Shown: piece by piece, positions 37,364 through 51,423 of the stretch
Layout of the letters: every line of letters starts with the position of its first letter
Position numbering within the stretch: position 1 is the stretch's first letter
DNA from: Pseudomonas graminis
GTDB taxonomy: Bacteria > Pseudomonadota > Gammaproteobacteria > Pseudomonadales > Pseudomonadaceae
NCBI RefSeq assembly: GCF_001705435.1
Contig: NZ_MDEN01000059.1
Location: 186,001 to 250,000 of the forward strand
Length of the DNA: 64,000 nucleotides
Direction of reading: 5' to 3'
Program-made: the position numbers and the translations under genes
The notes under the pieces: generated by a model
What the model saw: only the letters and a program-made list of their open reading frames with translations
Databases searched by the model: none
Told to the model about the DNA's origin: nothing

Positions 37364-38224
37364 ATGTCAGCGCCATCCGTTTTGATTGCTGGATGTGGCG
37401 ACATCGGGAGCCGATTGGCGTCCCAGCTGTTGCCTGATGACTGGACGGTGTACGGCCTGCGCCGCTCCGTTGAGAAACTGCCTGCAGGCGTGCTCGGCGT
37501 CAGCGGCGACCTGTTCGACGCCCGCATTCCCGCGCACTGGCCGGAAGGCCGGCTCGATTACCTGGTCTACTGCGCCACACCGACTGACCGGGATGAAGCG
37601 GGTTACCGCGCGGCTTATGTTGAAGGCCTCCGGCACGTACTGGGCTGGAGCGAGCGCAGCGGCCAGAGACCCAAGCGGATATTTTTCGTCTCCAGCAGCA
37701 GCGTTTATGGTCAACAGCAAGGCGAGTGGGTCGATGAAACGTCACCCGTTGACGCCACCGGTTACTCGGGCCAGGTCATGCGCGAGGCAGAGCAAGTGGC
37801 CTTGGACAGTGGGGTGCCAGCGACCATTGTCAGGTTGACCGGAATTTACGGTCCGGGCCGCAGTGACCTGATGAACCGGGTACGTCAGGGCTACACCGTT
37901 GCAACCAACCCGCCGCTGTATGGCAACCGCATTCATGCCGATGACGCCGCCGGGCTGCTGGCGTTTTTGCTGCGAGCAGCATCGGACGAGGTGGCACTGA
38001 AAGACTGCTATCTCGGCGTCGACGATGCACCCGCGCCGCTGGCCGAAGTGGTCGACTGGATGCGTCAGCGTCTGGGTGTCACGGAGTGGTCGGATGAAAA
38101 CAGCGTGCGCCGCACCGGGAGCAAGCGCTGCAGCAACGCCCGCGCCAAGGCGCTGGGCTGGACGCCGCGTTATGCGACTTATAAGGAAGGGTATAAGGCG
38201 ATGCTGGCAGATCAGCCGAACTAG
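37364..38224 (+). CDS. SDR-family NAD(P)-dependent epimerase/dehydratase (YeeZ-like)
   Basis: The 286-residue protein has an N-terminal Rossmann fold (VLIAGCGDIGSRLASQL), an extended-SDR core with SSSSVYGQQQGEW and TGYSGQVMREAE (a Tyr-x-x-x-Lys-like site in altered form, with S-G-Q-V-M), and NRIHADDAAGLLAFLL near the substrate site. The classical catalytic lysine position is not occupied by Lys here, so the enzymatic activity may be unusual. The ATG at 37364 follows GTGGAGATT. Confidence 0.82.
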   Translation: MSAPSVLIAGCGDIGSRLASQLLPDDWTVYGLRRSVEKLPAGVLGVSGDLFDARIPAHWPEGRLDYLVYCATPTDRDEAGYRAAYVEGLRHVLGWSERSGQRPKRIFFVSSSSVYGQQQGEWVDETSPVDATGYSGQVMREAEQVALDSGVPATIVRLTGIYGPGRSDLMNRVRQGYTVATNPPLYGNRIHADDAAGLLAFLLRAASDEVALKDCYLGVDDAPAPLAEVVDWMRQRLGVTEWSDENSVRRTGSKRCSNARAKALGWTPRYATYKEGYKAMLADQPN

Positions 38225-38242
38225 TTAGCGTTGGCGTCGATT

Positions 38243-38337
38243 CGTAGGATCGGCTTTAGCCGGGAAGGCGTCAGTCTTACAACCGGGAAATTGAGGTTGT
38301 AGGTACTGGCCTCTTCCCGGCTGAAGCCGGTCCTACC
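38243..38337. repeat. REP palindrome pair
   Basis: GTAGGATCGGCTTTAGCCGG (from 38244) and the inverted relative ending at 38337 have the same structure and spacing as the pair at 9404-9498. Confidence 0.85.
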
Positions 38338-38352
38338 ATGCGTACGCGATAG

Positions 38353-39090
38353 TCAGTTCTTCTCGAGCACCCAGCGCTGCTCACCCGGGCGAAGATCCGG
38401 CATTTCAGTTGCCTGGGCGTTATTTACCGCCTGGAACAACTCCAGCTGTTTGCCGTTGCGCACGAAGATCCACGGATTGCCGCGCTCGTTCTTCTCCAGC
38501 CACATGCTGTCGTACTCACCGCTCATGGCTGCGCAGTCGCCGGCGAGGCACAGCGCATAGCGATCATTGCCCGGCAGGCCGCTGACGCTGCCGTCTGGCA
38601 GGAACTCAACCGTGCTGCCCTGGCCTTCGCCATTGACGATGGTCCACTTGCCGCCGAGGTAGGCGGTGTAAAGAGCACGCTCGAAACTGGTGCCGGGTTG
38701 GGCGCCGGCCGGCGCTGCTTCCTTGGGCGTGCGGAAATGTTGCTCGGGGCCCGTGTCGCTGGCGCGCTGCACCAGGTCATCACCCTTGATGGTCAACTCA
38801 TCGGACGCATTGCCGTAAAAGTCGACACGCAACTTGCCGTCGGCATTGCTGGCGATCTTGCCTTCACTCAGCTCGAAGCCGTTGGAAGCAGTGGCCTGTC
38901 CGGCCTTGGTGTTGATGTTCCATTCCAGATTCGGGCCGTGAGCCAGCAGGGCCTGCCGAAGGTTACCGCCTTGGGCTGCGGCGTCGATGGCGGCCTGATT
39001 GATCCAGGTACCGTCCGGGCTTTTGTCGGAGTGGCTGGCGCAGCCGCTGAGCAGTGCGACCAGCAGCGGGAGGGCAAACGCAACACGCAT
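38353..39090 (-). CDS. Lipoprotein of unknown function
   Basis: This 245-residue protein has a lipoprotein signal (LLSGC, with Cys17 as the first mature residue), two similar halves rich in the 'GTW...G' type of small beta domain, and a paired-Cys segment LCLAGDCAAM. The N-terminal half begins PDGTWINQAAIDAAAQ. No precise family is recognised; it could be a META/DUF306-like lipoprotein. The ATG at 39090 gives the lipoprotein signal directly. Confidence 0.7.
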   Translation of the reverse strand: MRVAFALPLLVALLSGCASHSDKSPDGTWINQAAIDAAAQGGNLRQALLAHGPNLEWNINTKAGQATASNGFELSEGKIASNADGKLRVDFYGNASDELTIKGDDLVQRASDTGPEQHFRTPKEAAPAGAQPGTSFERALYTAYLGGKWTIVNGEGQGSTVEFLPDGSVSGLPGNDRYALCLAGDCAAMSGEYDSMWLEKNERGNPWIFVRNGKQLELFQAVNNAQATEMPDLRPGEQRWVLEKN

Positions 39091-39147
39091 GGGTGGAGTC
39101 CTTCCTTTTCTGAGGAGGCGGAACGGGCTTGCGCTCCGCACCGGGAT

Positions 39148-39528
39148 TTACTCGATGACCAGAATGGCGTCCATTTCGACCTGCGCGCCACGCGGCAGCG
39201 CCGCAACGCCAATGGCGGCGCGCGCCGGGTACGGCTGCTCAAAATACTTGCCCATGATCTCGTTGACCTTGGCGAAGTGGCTCAGGTCGGTGAGGAAGAT
39301 ATTCAGTTTGACGATGTCCTTGAACGAACCGCCTGCAGCTTCGGCCACAGCCTTCAGGTTTTCGAAGACCTGAACGGTCTGAGCTTCAAAGCCTTCGACC
39401 AGCTCCATGGTCTTGGGGTCCAGCGGAATCTGTCCCGACATGTAGACGGTGTTGCCCGCCTTGATTGCCTGGGAATAGGTGCCGATGGCGGCAGGGGCTT
39501 TGTCGCTGGAGATGACGGTCTTGCTCAT
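39148..39528 (-). CDS. ridA: RidA-family reactive-imine deaminase
   Basis: RidA hydrolyses reactive enamine/imine intermediates such as 2-aminoacrylate to keto acids and protects pyridoxal-phosphate enzymes. The 126-residue protein has the family signatures [20 protein letters not shown] and [20 protein letters not shown], including the active-site Arg. It is encoded 24 bases downstream of spoT on the same strand, a common Pseudomonas arrangement. Confidence 0.93.
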   Translation of the reverse strand: MSKTVISSDKAPAAIGTYSQAIKAGNTVYMSGQIPLDPKTMELVEGFEAQTVQVFENLKAVAEAAGGSFKDIVKLNIFLTDLSHFAKVNEIMGKYFEQPYPARAAIGVAALPRGAQVEMDAILVIE

Positions 39529-39552
39529 GAAAAACTCCTGTTTGCGGTTTGA

Positions 39553-41661
39553 CTACGCGCGCATGCGGGTGATGCGGATCACGCCGGCCAGGGCGCGCAG
39601 TTTCTTGATCACGCGGGCCAGGTGCACTCGGTCGTGAACGCTGACCACCAGTTGGACCACGCTGATGCGACCATCGCGTTCATCCATACTGATTTTTTCG
39701 ATATTGCCGTCCGCAGCATTCACGCTGCTGGCGAGCAGGGCGATCAGGCCGCGCTGGTGTTCCAGTTCGACGCGCAGCTCGACATTGAATTCGCCGGTGA
39801 CGTCTTTGGCCCAGGACAGCTGAATGCACTTCTCGGGGTTGTGGCGGACTTCCGTGATGTTCCGGCAGTTGTCCAAGTGCACGACCATGCCTTTGCCCGC
39901 AGACAAATGCCCGACAATCGGGTCGCCTGGAATCGGCGTGCAGCACTTGGCGTAGCTGAGGACGAGGCCTTCGGTGCCACGAATAGCCAGAGGACCTTCT
40001 GCGTTCGGCAGTTGGTCGCCTTCACTGGCCAGCAATCGGCGAGCGACCACATAAGCCATGCGGTTGCCCAGGCCAATGTCCTCAAGCAGGTCTTCGATGA
40101 CCTCGACCCGATACTCGGCAAGAATCAGGCGCACGCGCTCGGCCGGAATCTTTTCCAGCGTGCTGTCGAAGCCGTTAAGCACTTTGTTCAGCAGACGCTC
40201 GCCGAGATTGATCGATTCCGACCGGCGCTGCAGTTTGAGCGCATGGCGGATGTGCGTACGGGCCTTGCCGGTCACGACGAAGTTGAGCCAGGCCGGATTC
40301 GGACGCGCCCCGGGAGCACTGACGATCTCGACGGTCGAGCCGCTTTGCAGCGGTTCGGAAAGCGGGGCCAGCCGACGATTGATCCGACAGGCAATGCAGC
40401 TGTTGCCGACGTCAGTGTGCACGGCATAAGCAAAATCGACCGCCGTGGAGCCTTTCGGCAGCTCCATGATCCGGCCCTTCGGCGTGAACACGTAGACCTC
40501 GTCCGGGAACAGGTCGATCTTTACGCTCTCGATGAATTCCAGCGAATTGCCCGCACGCTGCTGCATTTCCAGCACGCCCTTGACCCACTGACGGGCCCGC
40601 GCATGGGTGCTCTTCGGCTGTTCATCGCCAGACGACTTGTACAGCCAGTGCGCGGCGATACCGTTGTTGGCCATCTCTTCCATTTCGCGGGTACGAATCT
40701 GGATCTCGATGGGCACGCCATGCATACCGAACAGGGTGGTGTGCAGCGATTGATAGCCGTTGGCTTTCGGAATCGCGATGTAATCCTTGAAGCGCCCCGG
40801 CAGCGGTTTGTACAAATTGTGCACAGCGCCGAGCACGCGATAGCAGGTGTCGACCTTGTCGACGATGATCCTGAACGCGTAGACGTCCATGATCTCGTTG
40901 AAGGCGCGACGCTTGCCGCGCATCTTCTTGTAGATGCCATACAGGTGCTTCTGACGGCCGCTGACTTCCCCTTCGATGCCATCAACGGCAAGGCAATGGC
41001 TCAGCGACTCTTCGATCTTGTTGACCAGTTCCTTGCGGTTGCCGCGCGCGCGCTTGACCGCCTGGCCGATGCGCGAGGAGCGCATCGGGTACATCGCCTT
41101 GAAGCCCAGGTCCTCGAATTCGATACGCACGCTGTGCATGCCAAGGCGATTGGCGATAGGGGCGTAGATTTCGAGGGTTTCTTTGGCGATGCGACGGCGC
41201 TTCTCTCCGGAGAGGACTTCCAGCGTGCGCATGTTATGCAGGCGGTCGGCAAGCTTGACCAGAATGACGCGAATGTCCCGCGCCATGGCCATCGCCATTT
41301 TCTGGAAGTTCTCGGCCTGAGCTTCGGCTTTGGTCTCGAAGTTCATCTGGGTCAGTTTGCTGACCCCGTCGACCAGTTCGGCCACCGTTTCGCCAAACTG
41401 TGCACAAAGCGCTTCTTTGGCGATGCCGGTGTCTTCGATCACGTCATGCAGCATGGCGGCCATCAGGCTCTGATGGTCCATGTGCATGTCGGCAAGAATA
41501 TTGGCCACCGCCAGCGGATGCGTGACGTAGGCTTCGCCGCTGCGACGGCGTTGGCCGTCGTGGGCTTGTTCGGCGTAGAAGTACGCCCGGCGGACCAGAT
41601 TGACCTGGTCTGCGCCGAGGTAGGTCGAGAGGCGATCGGCGAGGGCGTCTATGCTCGGCAA
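39553..41661 (-). CDS. spoT: Bifunctional (p)ppGpp synthetase/hydrolase
   Basis: The 702-residue protein has the order HD hydrolase domain (about 25-180, with MLHDVIEDT), synthetase domain (about 230-350, YAFRIIVDKVDTCYRVLG and YIAIPKANGYQSLHT), TGS (about 390-450, FTPKGRIMELPKGSTAVDFAYAVHTDVG, seen in two parts), and a C-terminal ACT domain. The HD motif is intact, which fits SpoT. It is 60 bases downstream of rpoZ, as in enterobacterial rpoZ-spoT. Confidence 0.96.
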   Translation of the reverse strand: MPSIDALADRLSTYLGADQVNLVRRAYFYAEQAHDGQRRRSGEAYVTHPLAVANILADMHMDHQSLMAAMLHDVIEDTGIAKEALCAQFGETVAELVDGVSKLTQMNFETKAEAQAENFQKMAMAMARDIRVILVKLADRLHNMRTLEVLSGEKRRRIAKETLEIYAPIANRLGMHSVRIEFEDLGFKAMYPMRSSRIGQAVKRARGNRKELVNKIEESLSHCLAVDGIEGEVSGRQKHLYGIYKKMRGKRRAFNEIMDVYAFRIIVDKVDTCYRVLGAVHNLYKPLPGRFKDYIAIPKANGYQSLHTTLFGMHGVPIEIQIRTREMEEMANNGIAAHWLYKSSGDEQPKSTHARARQWVKGVLEMQQRAGNSLEFIESVKIDLFPDEVYVFTPKGRIMELPKGSTAVDFAYAVHTDVGNSCIACRINRRLAPLSEPLQSGSTVEIVSAPGARPNPAWLNFVVTGKARTHIRHALKLQRRSESINLGERLLNKVLNGFDSTLEKIPAERVRLILAEYRVEVIEDLLEDIGLGNRMAYVVARRLLASEGDQLPNAEGPLAIRGTEGLVLSYAKCCTPIPGDPIVGHLSAGKGMVVHLDNCRNITEVRHNPEKCIQLSWAKDVTGEFNVELRVELEHQRGLIALLASSVNAADGNIEKISMDERDGRISVVQLVVSVHDRVHLARVIKKLRALAGVIRITRMRA

Positions 41662-41721
41662 GATAAATCTCCTTGCCGAAGGCTGTGACCCTGCGCCTTG
41701 CTACGTCGACCAGGCATAGGC

Positions 41722-41985
41722 TTAGACGGCCTCGCTGGACTCGTCCTCGAATGCAGCGAACAGTGGTTCATCTTCAACGATTTCGGCTTCTGCGATAACA
41801 GCGTAATCCATCAGGCCTGCAGCGATTTCACGCAGGGCCACTACGGTAGGCTTGTCGTTTTCCCATGCCAGCTTTGGCTCTTTGCCACCGGTCGCCAGTT
41901 GACGCGAGCGCTTGGTGGCGAGCATGACCAGCTCAAAACGGTTATCTACATGTTCCAGGCAGTCTTCAACGGTCACGCGGGCCAT
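41722..41985 (-). CDS. rpoZ: RNA polymerase omega subunit
   Basis: Omega helps assemble RNA polymerase and binds ppGpp. The 87-residue protein starts [19 protein letters not shown] and contains [13 protein letters not shown], the conserved core. The ATG at 41985 is chosen over an upstream in-frame codon. It is adjacent to spoT and gmk. Confidence 0.96.
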   Translation of the reverse strand: MARVTVEDCLEHVDNRFELVMLATKRSRQLATGGKEPKLAWENDKPTVVALREIAAGLMDYAVIAEAEIVEDEPLFAAFEDESSEAV

Positions 41986-42115
41986 GGGTATTCCTCGTAG
42001 CAAATGCGATATGCGCGGTGCCCGAATGGGCGAGCGGACTCGACAGTCTAAAAAATCACCAGCGTTAAGGGAAGCGCTGATTTTGAATGGATCGGTTTTG
42101 CTGCCTAAGAACCGG

Positions 42116-43613
<1,498 letters not shown>

Positions 43614-43859
43614 GGGAAGTACCTCTATAAATTCAGGCGTTTGCGGACAGCCGGTCCGGGATGAATCCCCGGCAAAGTATCGTCGGGAAACGACTGGCTA
43701 TAAAGGCGCAGGATTGTAGCTCAGTGCAGGGTGTGCGCCCAAATGTGGCATTGTCGCAAGCGATGCGCGGCGTTGTGATCGTGCTGCCTGGCAGCGCAAA
43801 CCTGCAGCGCCCGTCGTGAGCAATACGTCATTAGATGTCCCAAGCCGTGCCTGCACCTC

Positions 43860-43865
43860 TATAAT
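43860..43865 (+). promoter_or_regulatory. -10 element of rph
   Basis: A perfect TATAAT lies 38 bases before the rph start; the -35 region (around 43837-43842) is weak. The rest of 43614-43902 contains a short GC hairpin near 43660-43678 and no other gene. Confidence 0.55.
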
Positions 43866-43902
43866 GCAGACCGTTTTCCGTCTCCCAGTACAGGTATCCC
43901 AG

Positions 43903-44625
43903 ATGAAACGTCCAAGTGGTCGCGCTGCCGATCAGCTTCGCCCGATCCGCATCACCCGCAACTACACCAAGCACGCCGAGGGTTCTGTGCTGGTCGAGTT
44001 CGGTGATACCAAGGTGATCTGCACCGTCAGCGTTGAAAACGGCGTTCCGCGCTTTCTCAAGGGGCAGGGCCAGGGCTGGTTGACAGCTGAATACGGCATG
44101 CTGCCTCGCGCCACCGGCGAGCGTAACCAGCGCGAAGCCAGTCGTGGCAAGCAAGGCGGCCGTACCCTCGAGATCCAGCGCCTGATCGGTCGCTCGCTGC
44201 GCGCGGCACTGGACATGTCCAAGCTGGGTGAAATCACCTTGTACGTCGACTGCGATGTCATCCAGGCGGACGGCGGGACGCGCACTGCGTCGATCACCGG
44301 CTCCATGGTCGCGCTGATCGACGCGCTGAAGTCCATCAAAAAGCGTGGCGGCCTCAAGGGCGGCGATCCGCTGAAACAGATGATCGCGGCAGTGTCAGTG
44401 GGCATGTATCAGGGCGAGCCGGTGCTGGACCTGGATTACCTTGAAGACTCCGCGGCCGAGACTGACCTCAACGTGGTCATGACCAGCGCGGGCGGTTTCA
44501 TCGAAGTGCAAGGCACAGCCGAGGGGGCGCCGTTTCAGCCTGAAGACCTGAACGCGATGCTGGCACTGGCTCAAAAAGGCATGAACGAAATCTTCGAACT
44601 GCAGCAGTCGGCACTGGCCGACTGA
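43903..44625 (+). CDS. rph: Ribonuclease PH
   Basis: RNase PH is a phosphorolytic 3'-5' exoribonuclease that trims tRNA 3' ends. The 240-residue protein has the RNase PH core, with [20 protein letters not shown], the phosphate-binding region [20 protein letters not shown], and [17 protein letters not shown]. The ATG at 43903 fits the family N-terminus MKRPSGR. The gene is full-length, unlike the truncated rph allele of some E. coli K-12 strains. Confidence 0.96.
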   Translation: MKRPSGRAADQLRPIRITRNYTKHAEGSVLVEFGDTKVICTVSVENGVPRFLKGQGQGWLTAEYGMLPRATGERNQREASRGKQGGRTLEIQRLIGRSLRAALDMSKLGEITLYVDCDVIQADGGTRTASITGSMVALIDALKSIKKRGGLKGGDPLKQMIAAVSVGMYQGEPVLDLDYLEDSAAETDLNVVMTSAGGFIEVQGTAEGAPFQPEDLNAMLALAQKGMNEIFELQQSALAD

Positions 44626-44669
44626 TCGATTTCCATTGCGTCAGAGCACTACATCAAAACAGGGAAAGC

Positions 44670-45041
44670 ATGATGATCGAGAGTCAGTCGCCGTTGCCAA
44701 CGCCGAGTAAAGAAGTCCGTCAGTGGGCAATGCTGTGCCACTTCGCGGCGTTTTTCGGCCTGATCTTTCCGTTCGGCAATTTGCTGGGGCCGCTGATCGT
44801 CTGGCAGCTCAAGAAAGAAGTTGATCCGTACATCGATGCTCAAGGCAAGGAAGCCCTCAATTTTCAGATCACCGTCGCCATTGCCGCGATGATCTGTTTT
44901 TTGCTGATGGTGGTGATCATCGGCTTTCCGCTGTTGATGCTGGTGGGCGTCGGCGCGCTGGTGCTGACGATCATCGCGGGCGTGAAGGTCAATGACGGCG
45001 TCGCCTACCGCTATCCGTTCACCTGGCGGTTAATCAAGTAA
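44670..45041 (+). CDS. DUF4870-family small membrane protein
   Basis: The 123-residue protein starts with a hydrophilic segment then the DUF4870 motif RQWAMLCHFAAFFG followed by helices (about 22-45, 68-110). YIDAQGKEALNFQIT is the conserved loop. Function is unknown. It sits between rph and crc, a position I recall for the P. aeruginosa homologue. Confidence 0.85.
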   Translation: MMIESQSPLPTPSKEVRQWAMLCHFAAFFGLIFPFGNLLGPLIVWQLKKEVDPYIDAQGKEALNFQITVAIAAMICFLLMVVIIGFPLLMLVGVGALVLTIIAGVKVNDGVAYRYPFTWRLIK

Positions 45042-45083
45042 GCGGGATCAAGGATCGGGCGCTTGCCTGAGCTGCGGACAAAC

Positions 45084-45110
45084 AAAAGCCGACTTCACGT
45101 CGGCTTTTTT
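45084..45110. terminator. Bidirectional terminator between the DUF4870 gene and crc
   Basis: AAAAGCCGAC (45084-45093) and GTCGGCTTTT (45099-45108) form a 10-bp stem with A and T runs on either side, so it can serve both convergent genes. Confidence 0.9.
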
Positions 45111-45123
45111 GAGCAACTGAACG

Positions 45124-45903
45124 TCAGATAGTGAGCGTCCAGTCGTAGTCCACGATCAGTGGCGCATGTTGCGAGAAGCGCGGCTGGCGTGGAAGGCGTG
45201 CACTGCGTACGAAACGGCGCAGGCCCGGGGTCAGCAACTGATAATCGAAGCGCCAGCCCAGATTGAGCATCTCGGCCTGTTCGTTATCCGGCCACCAGCT
45301 GTACTGATCGCCTTCGCGGCTGACTTCGCGTAGGGCATCGACATAACCCATGTTGCCAACGATCTCGTCCATCCACGCACGCTCTGGTGCCAGGAAGCCT
45401 GGAGATTGCTGGCTGTCGCGCCAGTTTTTGATGTCCAGCTTCTGTTGCGCCACGTACAGCGAGCCACAGTAAATGTACTCGCGACGTTTGCGCCGCTGCT
45501 TGTCGAGGTACTTGCCGAAATCGTCCATGAGCTTGAATTTCTGATTCAAGTCTTCATCGCCGTTCATCCCGGAAGGGAGCAGCAAGGTCGCGATACTGAC
45601 TTTGTCGAAATCTGCCTGCAGGTAACGCCCGTAACGGTCAGCCGTCTCGAAACCAAGACCGTTGATGACCGCCTTCGGTTGCAGCCGCGAGTAAAGCGCC
45701 ACGCCACCCTGGGCTGGCACTTCGGCTTCGCAGGCATATAGGAAGTAGCCGTCCAGTTGGAAGGCTGGGTCGTCCAGTTCAAAGGCGGAGGCGCGGGTGT
45801 CCTGAAGGCAGATGACGTCGGCATTCTGGGCTTGCAGCCAACTGAGCAAACCACGCTCGACTGCAGCCTGAATACCATTAACGTTCACACTGATGATCCG
45901 CAT
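45124..45903 (-). CDS. crc: Catabolite repression control protein
   Basis: Crc cooperates with Hfq to block translation of catabolic mRNAs carrying A-rich motifs, so preferred carbon sources are used first. The 259-residue protein matches the Pseudomonas Crc length and has an exonuclease/endonuclease/phosphatase fold whose catalytic residues are partly replaced in this family. Visible landmarks are MRIISVNVNGIQAAVERGLL and LGWRFDYQLLTP. The ATG at 45903 is chosen over an upstream codon. It is divergent from pyrE, the classic Pseudomonas crc-pyrE arrangement. Confidence 0.95.
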   Translation of the reverse strand: MRIISVNVNGIQAAVERGLLSWLQAQNADVICLQDTRASAFELDDPAFQLDGYFLYACEAEVPAQGGVALYSRLQPKAVINGLGFETADRYGRYLQADFDKVSIATLLLPSGMNGDEDLNQKFKLMDDFGKYLDKQRRKRREYIYCGSLYVAQQKLDIKNWRDSQQSPGFLAPERAWMDEIVGNMGYVDALREVSREGDQYSWWPDNEQAEMLNLGWRFDYQLLTPGLRRFVRSARLPRQPRFSQHAPLIVDYDWTLTI

Positions 45904-45985
45904 AAATGGCCCCAAAAATCACGTGCGTGTATGATACCCGAGCTCTACCTAATTAGCTAAATCCGTGGTATTCGGGGCTTTTTTC

Positions 45986-46627
45986 ATGCAGGCGTATCAA
46001 CGCGATTTCATTCGTTTTGCCATCGATCGCGGAGTTTTGCGCTTCGGTGAGTTCACTTTGAAGTCTGGACGCACCAGTCCTTACTTCTTCAATGCCGGTC
46101 TTTTCAACAGCGGTTCCGCTCTTGCTCAGCTGGGCAAGTTCTACGCCGCCGCTGTCGTTGAAAGCGGTATCTCCTTCGATGTTCTGTTCGGCCCGGCCTA
46201 CAAGGGTATTCCCCTTGCAGCGGCGACGGCCGTGGCCCTTGCCGAGCATCACAGCCTCGATCTCCCTTGGTGCTTCAACCGCAAAGAGGCCAAGGCCCAT
46301 GGCGAAGGCGGCAGCCTGGTAGGTGCGCCGTTGACCGGCAATGTGCTGATCATCGACGACGTGATCACCGCAGGCACCGCCATTCGCGAAGTCATGCAGA
46401 TCATTAAGGCCCAGAGCGCGAACGCTGCAGGCGTGCTGATCGCGTTGAACCGCCAGGAGCGCGGCAACGGCGAACTGTCTGCCATTCAGGAAGTCGAGCG
46501 TGATTTCGGCATTCCGGTGGTGAGCATCGTGTCGTTGAATCAAGTGCTGGAGTTTCTGGCCGACGATCCGCAGCTCAAGCAGCATTTGCCTGCCGTCGAA
46601 GCGTACCGGGCTCAATACGGAATCTGA
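45986..46627 (+). CDS. pyrE: Orotate phosphoribosyltransferase
   Basis: PyrE forms orotidine-5'-phosphate from orotate and PRPP. The 213-residue protein has the phosphoribosyltransferase motif [17 protein letters not shown] and the family loop [13 protein letters not shown]. The ATG at 45986 follows GGGG with a six-T spacer. Confidence 0.96.
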   Translation: MQAYQRDFIRFAIDRGVLRFGEFTLKSGRTSPYFFNAGLFNSGSALAQLGKFYAAAVVESGISFDVLFGPAYKGIPLAAATAVALAEHHSLDLPWCFNRKEAKAHGEGGSLVGAPLTGNVLIIDDVITAGTAIREVMQIIKAQSANAAGVLIALNRQERGNGELSAIQEVERDFGIPVVSIVSLNQVLEFLADDPQLKQHLPAVEAYRAQYGI

Positions 46628-46647
46628 GCCTTCAAAAGGATGCGGTT

Positions 46648-47250
46648 ATGCTCAAGCTGGGCACGTTGGGTTTTTGTCTGTCGCTGGGTTTGGGTTGCAT
46701 CGCGAGCGTTCATGCGGACGACGCGCCGGGCATCGTGCTGTATCGCTACGTCGACAGTCGCGGCGTAACCGTGCTCGATCGTCAAGGCGTGCCGCCGGAG
46801 TACGTCGGCAAGGGTTATGAAGTGCTCAATCAGCGCGGCCGCGTGGTGCAGACCGTACCGCCTGCACCGTCCGCCGATGAGTTGCGTAATGCCCAGGCCG
46901 CCAAGCTGCAATCCGATGCCGATGCGCATCTGCTGCGGCTGTACAGCAGCGTTGAGGACGTCGACCGGGCGAAGAGTCGTCGACTCGCCGAACTCGATGG
47001 CCTGATCGTTGTGGCGCAAGGCAACATCCAGAATCTCGTTACCCAGCAAGGCACGCTGCAAACACAGGCAGCTGATCAAGAGCGGGCAGGGCACCCGGTG
47101 CCGAAGACGCTGCTGGATCAGATGGATGATCTGCGTGATCAGCAGCAGAACCTGAAAGTCGACATCCTGCGCTACCAGACGGCGCGAACTCAGGCCGAGG
47201 CCGAGTTTGCGCAAGATCGAGCGCGGCTGCAGAAGTTGCTAGGTCGGTGA
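46648..47250 (+). CDS. Exported DUF4124 protein with coiled coil
   Basis: The 200-residue protein has a signal peptide (residues 1-24, ending VHADD) and a DUF4124 segment (IVLYRYVDSRGVTVLDRQGV). A charged alpha-helical region (about 75-195), rich in Q, E and R, is probably a coiled coil. No enzymatic motif is visible. It follows pyrE by 20 bases on the same strand and ends before a strong bidirectional terminator. Confidence 0.8.
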   Translation: MLKLGTLGFCLSLGLGCIASVHADDAPGIVLYRYVDSRGVTVLDRQGVPPEYVGKGYEVLNQRGRVVQTVPPAPSADELRNAQAAKLQSDADAHLLRLYSSVEDVDRAKSRRLAELDGLIVVAQGNIQNLVTQQGTLQTQAADQERAGHPVPKTLLDQMDDLRDQQQNLKVDILRYQTARTQAEAEFAQDRARLQKLLGR

Positions 47251-47285
47251 TCACCGCTGTTGGACGCCGCTAAAACGTGGCTATA

Positions 47286-47325
47286 AAAAAGCCCCACCCG
47301 GCAGTGAGCCGCGTGGGGCTTTTTG
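47286..47325. terminator. Bidirectional terminator between the DUF4124 gene and argB
   Basis: AAAAGCCCCACCCGGC (from 47287) pairs with GCCGCGTGGGGCTTTT (to 47323) with one mismatch and a 5-base loop, flanked by A and T runs. Confidence 0.9.
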
Positions 47326-47334
47326 CAGCCGCAA

Positions 47335-50851
<3,517 letters not shown>

Positions 50852-50961
50852 ACTAACTCTCCGTGCTGGGTCGTCCTGACGCGTTCTTGTTGTGTTCGCA
50901 TCGCTTACAGCACGTCAGGCCACAAGCGATGCGTTAGCCAAAGTGGGTGTTTTTTGCGGGA

Positions 50962-51417
50962 TCAGTGGCTGCCGGAGTGACCGAAGCCGCCAGCGCCGCG
51001 CTGACTTTCATCGAACTCTTCGACGATTTCAAACTGCGCCTGCACCACCGGCACCAGTACAAGCTGAGCCAGACGCTCGCCGATGGAGATATTAAAAGCG
51101 GTCTGGCCGCGGTTCCAGCAGGAAACCATCAGCTCGCCTTGATAATCGGAGTCGATCAGGCCCACCAGGTTGCCCAGCACGATGCCGTGTTTATGCCCCA
51201 GGCCCGAGCGCGGCAGGATCAGTGCAGCCAGGCCATGGTCTGCGATGTATATCGACAGCCCGGTAGGAATCAGGAGGGTTTGGCCGGGTTCGAGCAGCGT
51301 GTCTTCTTTCAGCATGGCGCGCAGGTCCAGGCCGGCCGAGCCTGAAGTGGCGTAAGCGGGAAGCGGAAATTCGCTGCCAATGCGAGGGTCGAGGATCTTG
51401 GCTTGTAGAGCGTGCAT
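50962..51417 (-). CDS. dut: Deoxyuridine 5'-triphosphate nucleotidohydrolase
   Basis: Dut splits dUTP to dUMP and pyrophosphate, keeping uracil out of DNA. The trimeric 151-residue protein has the five dUTPase motifs, including [29 protein letters not shown] and the C-terminal GAGGFGHSG. It follows coaBC by 6 bases on the same strand, a common bacterial coaBC-dut pair. Confidence 0.96.
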   Translation of the reverse strand: MHALQAKILDPRIGSEFPLPAYATSGSAGLDLRAMLKEDTLLEPGQTLLIPTGLSIYIADHGLAALILPRSGLGHKHGIVLGNLVGLIDSDYQGELMVSCWNRGQTAFNISIGERLAQLVLVPVVQAQFEIVEEFDESQRGAGGFGHSGSH

Positions 51418-51423
51418 TCGTGA

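Noticed and set aside
39622..41688. A 688-codon open frame antisense to spoT
   Set aside because: It is an antisense shadow of a highly conserved gene, a frequent artefact of GC-rich codon use in Pseudomonas.
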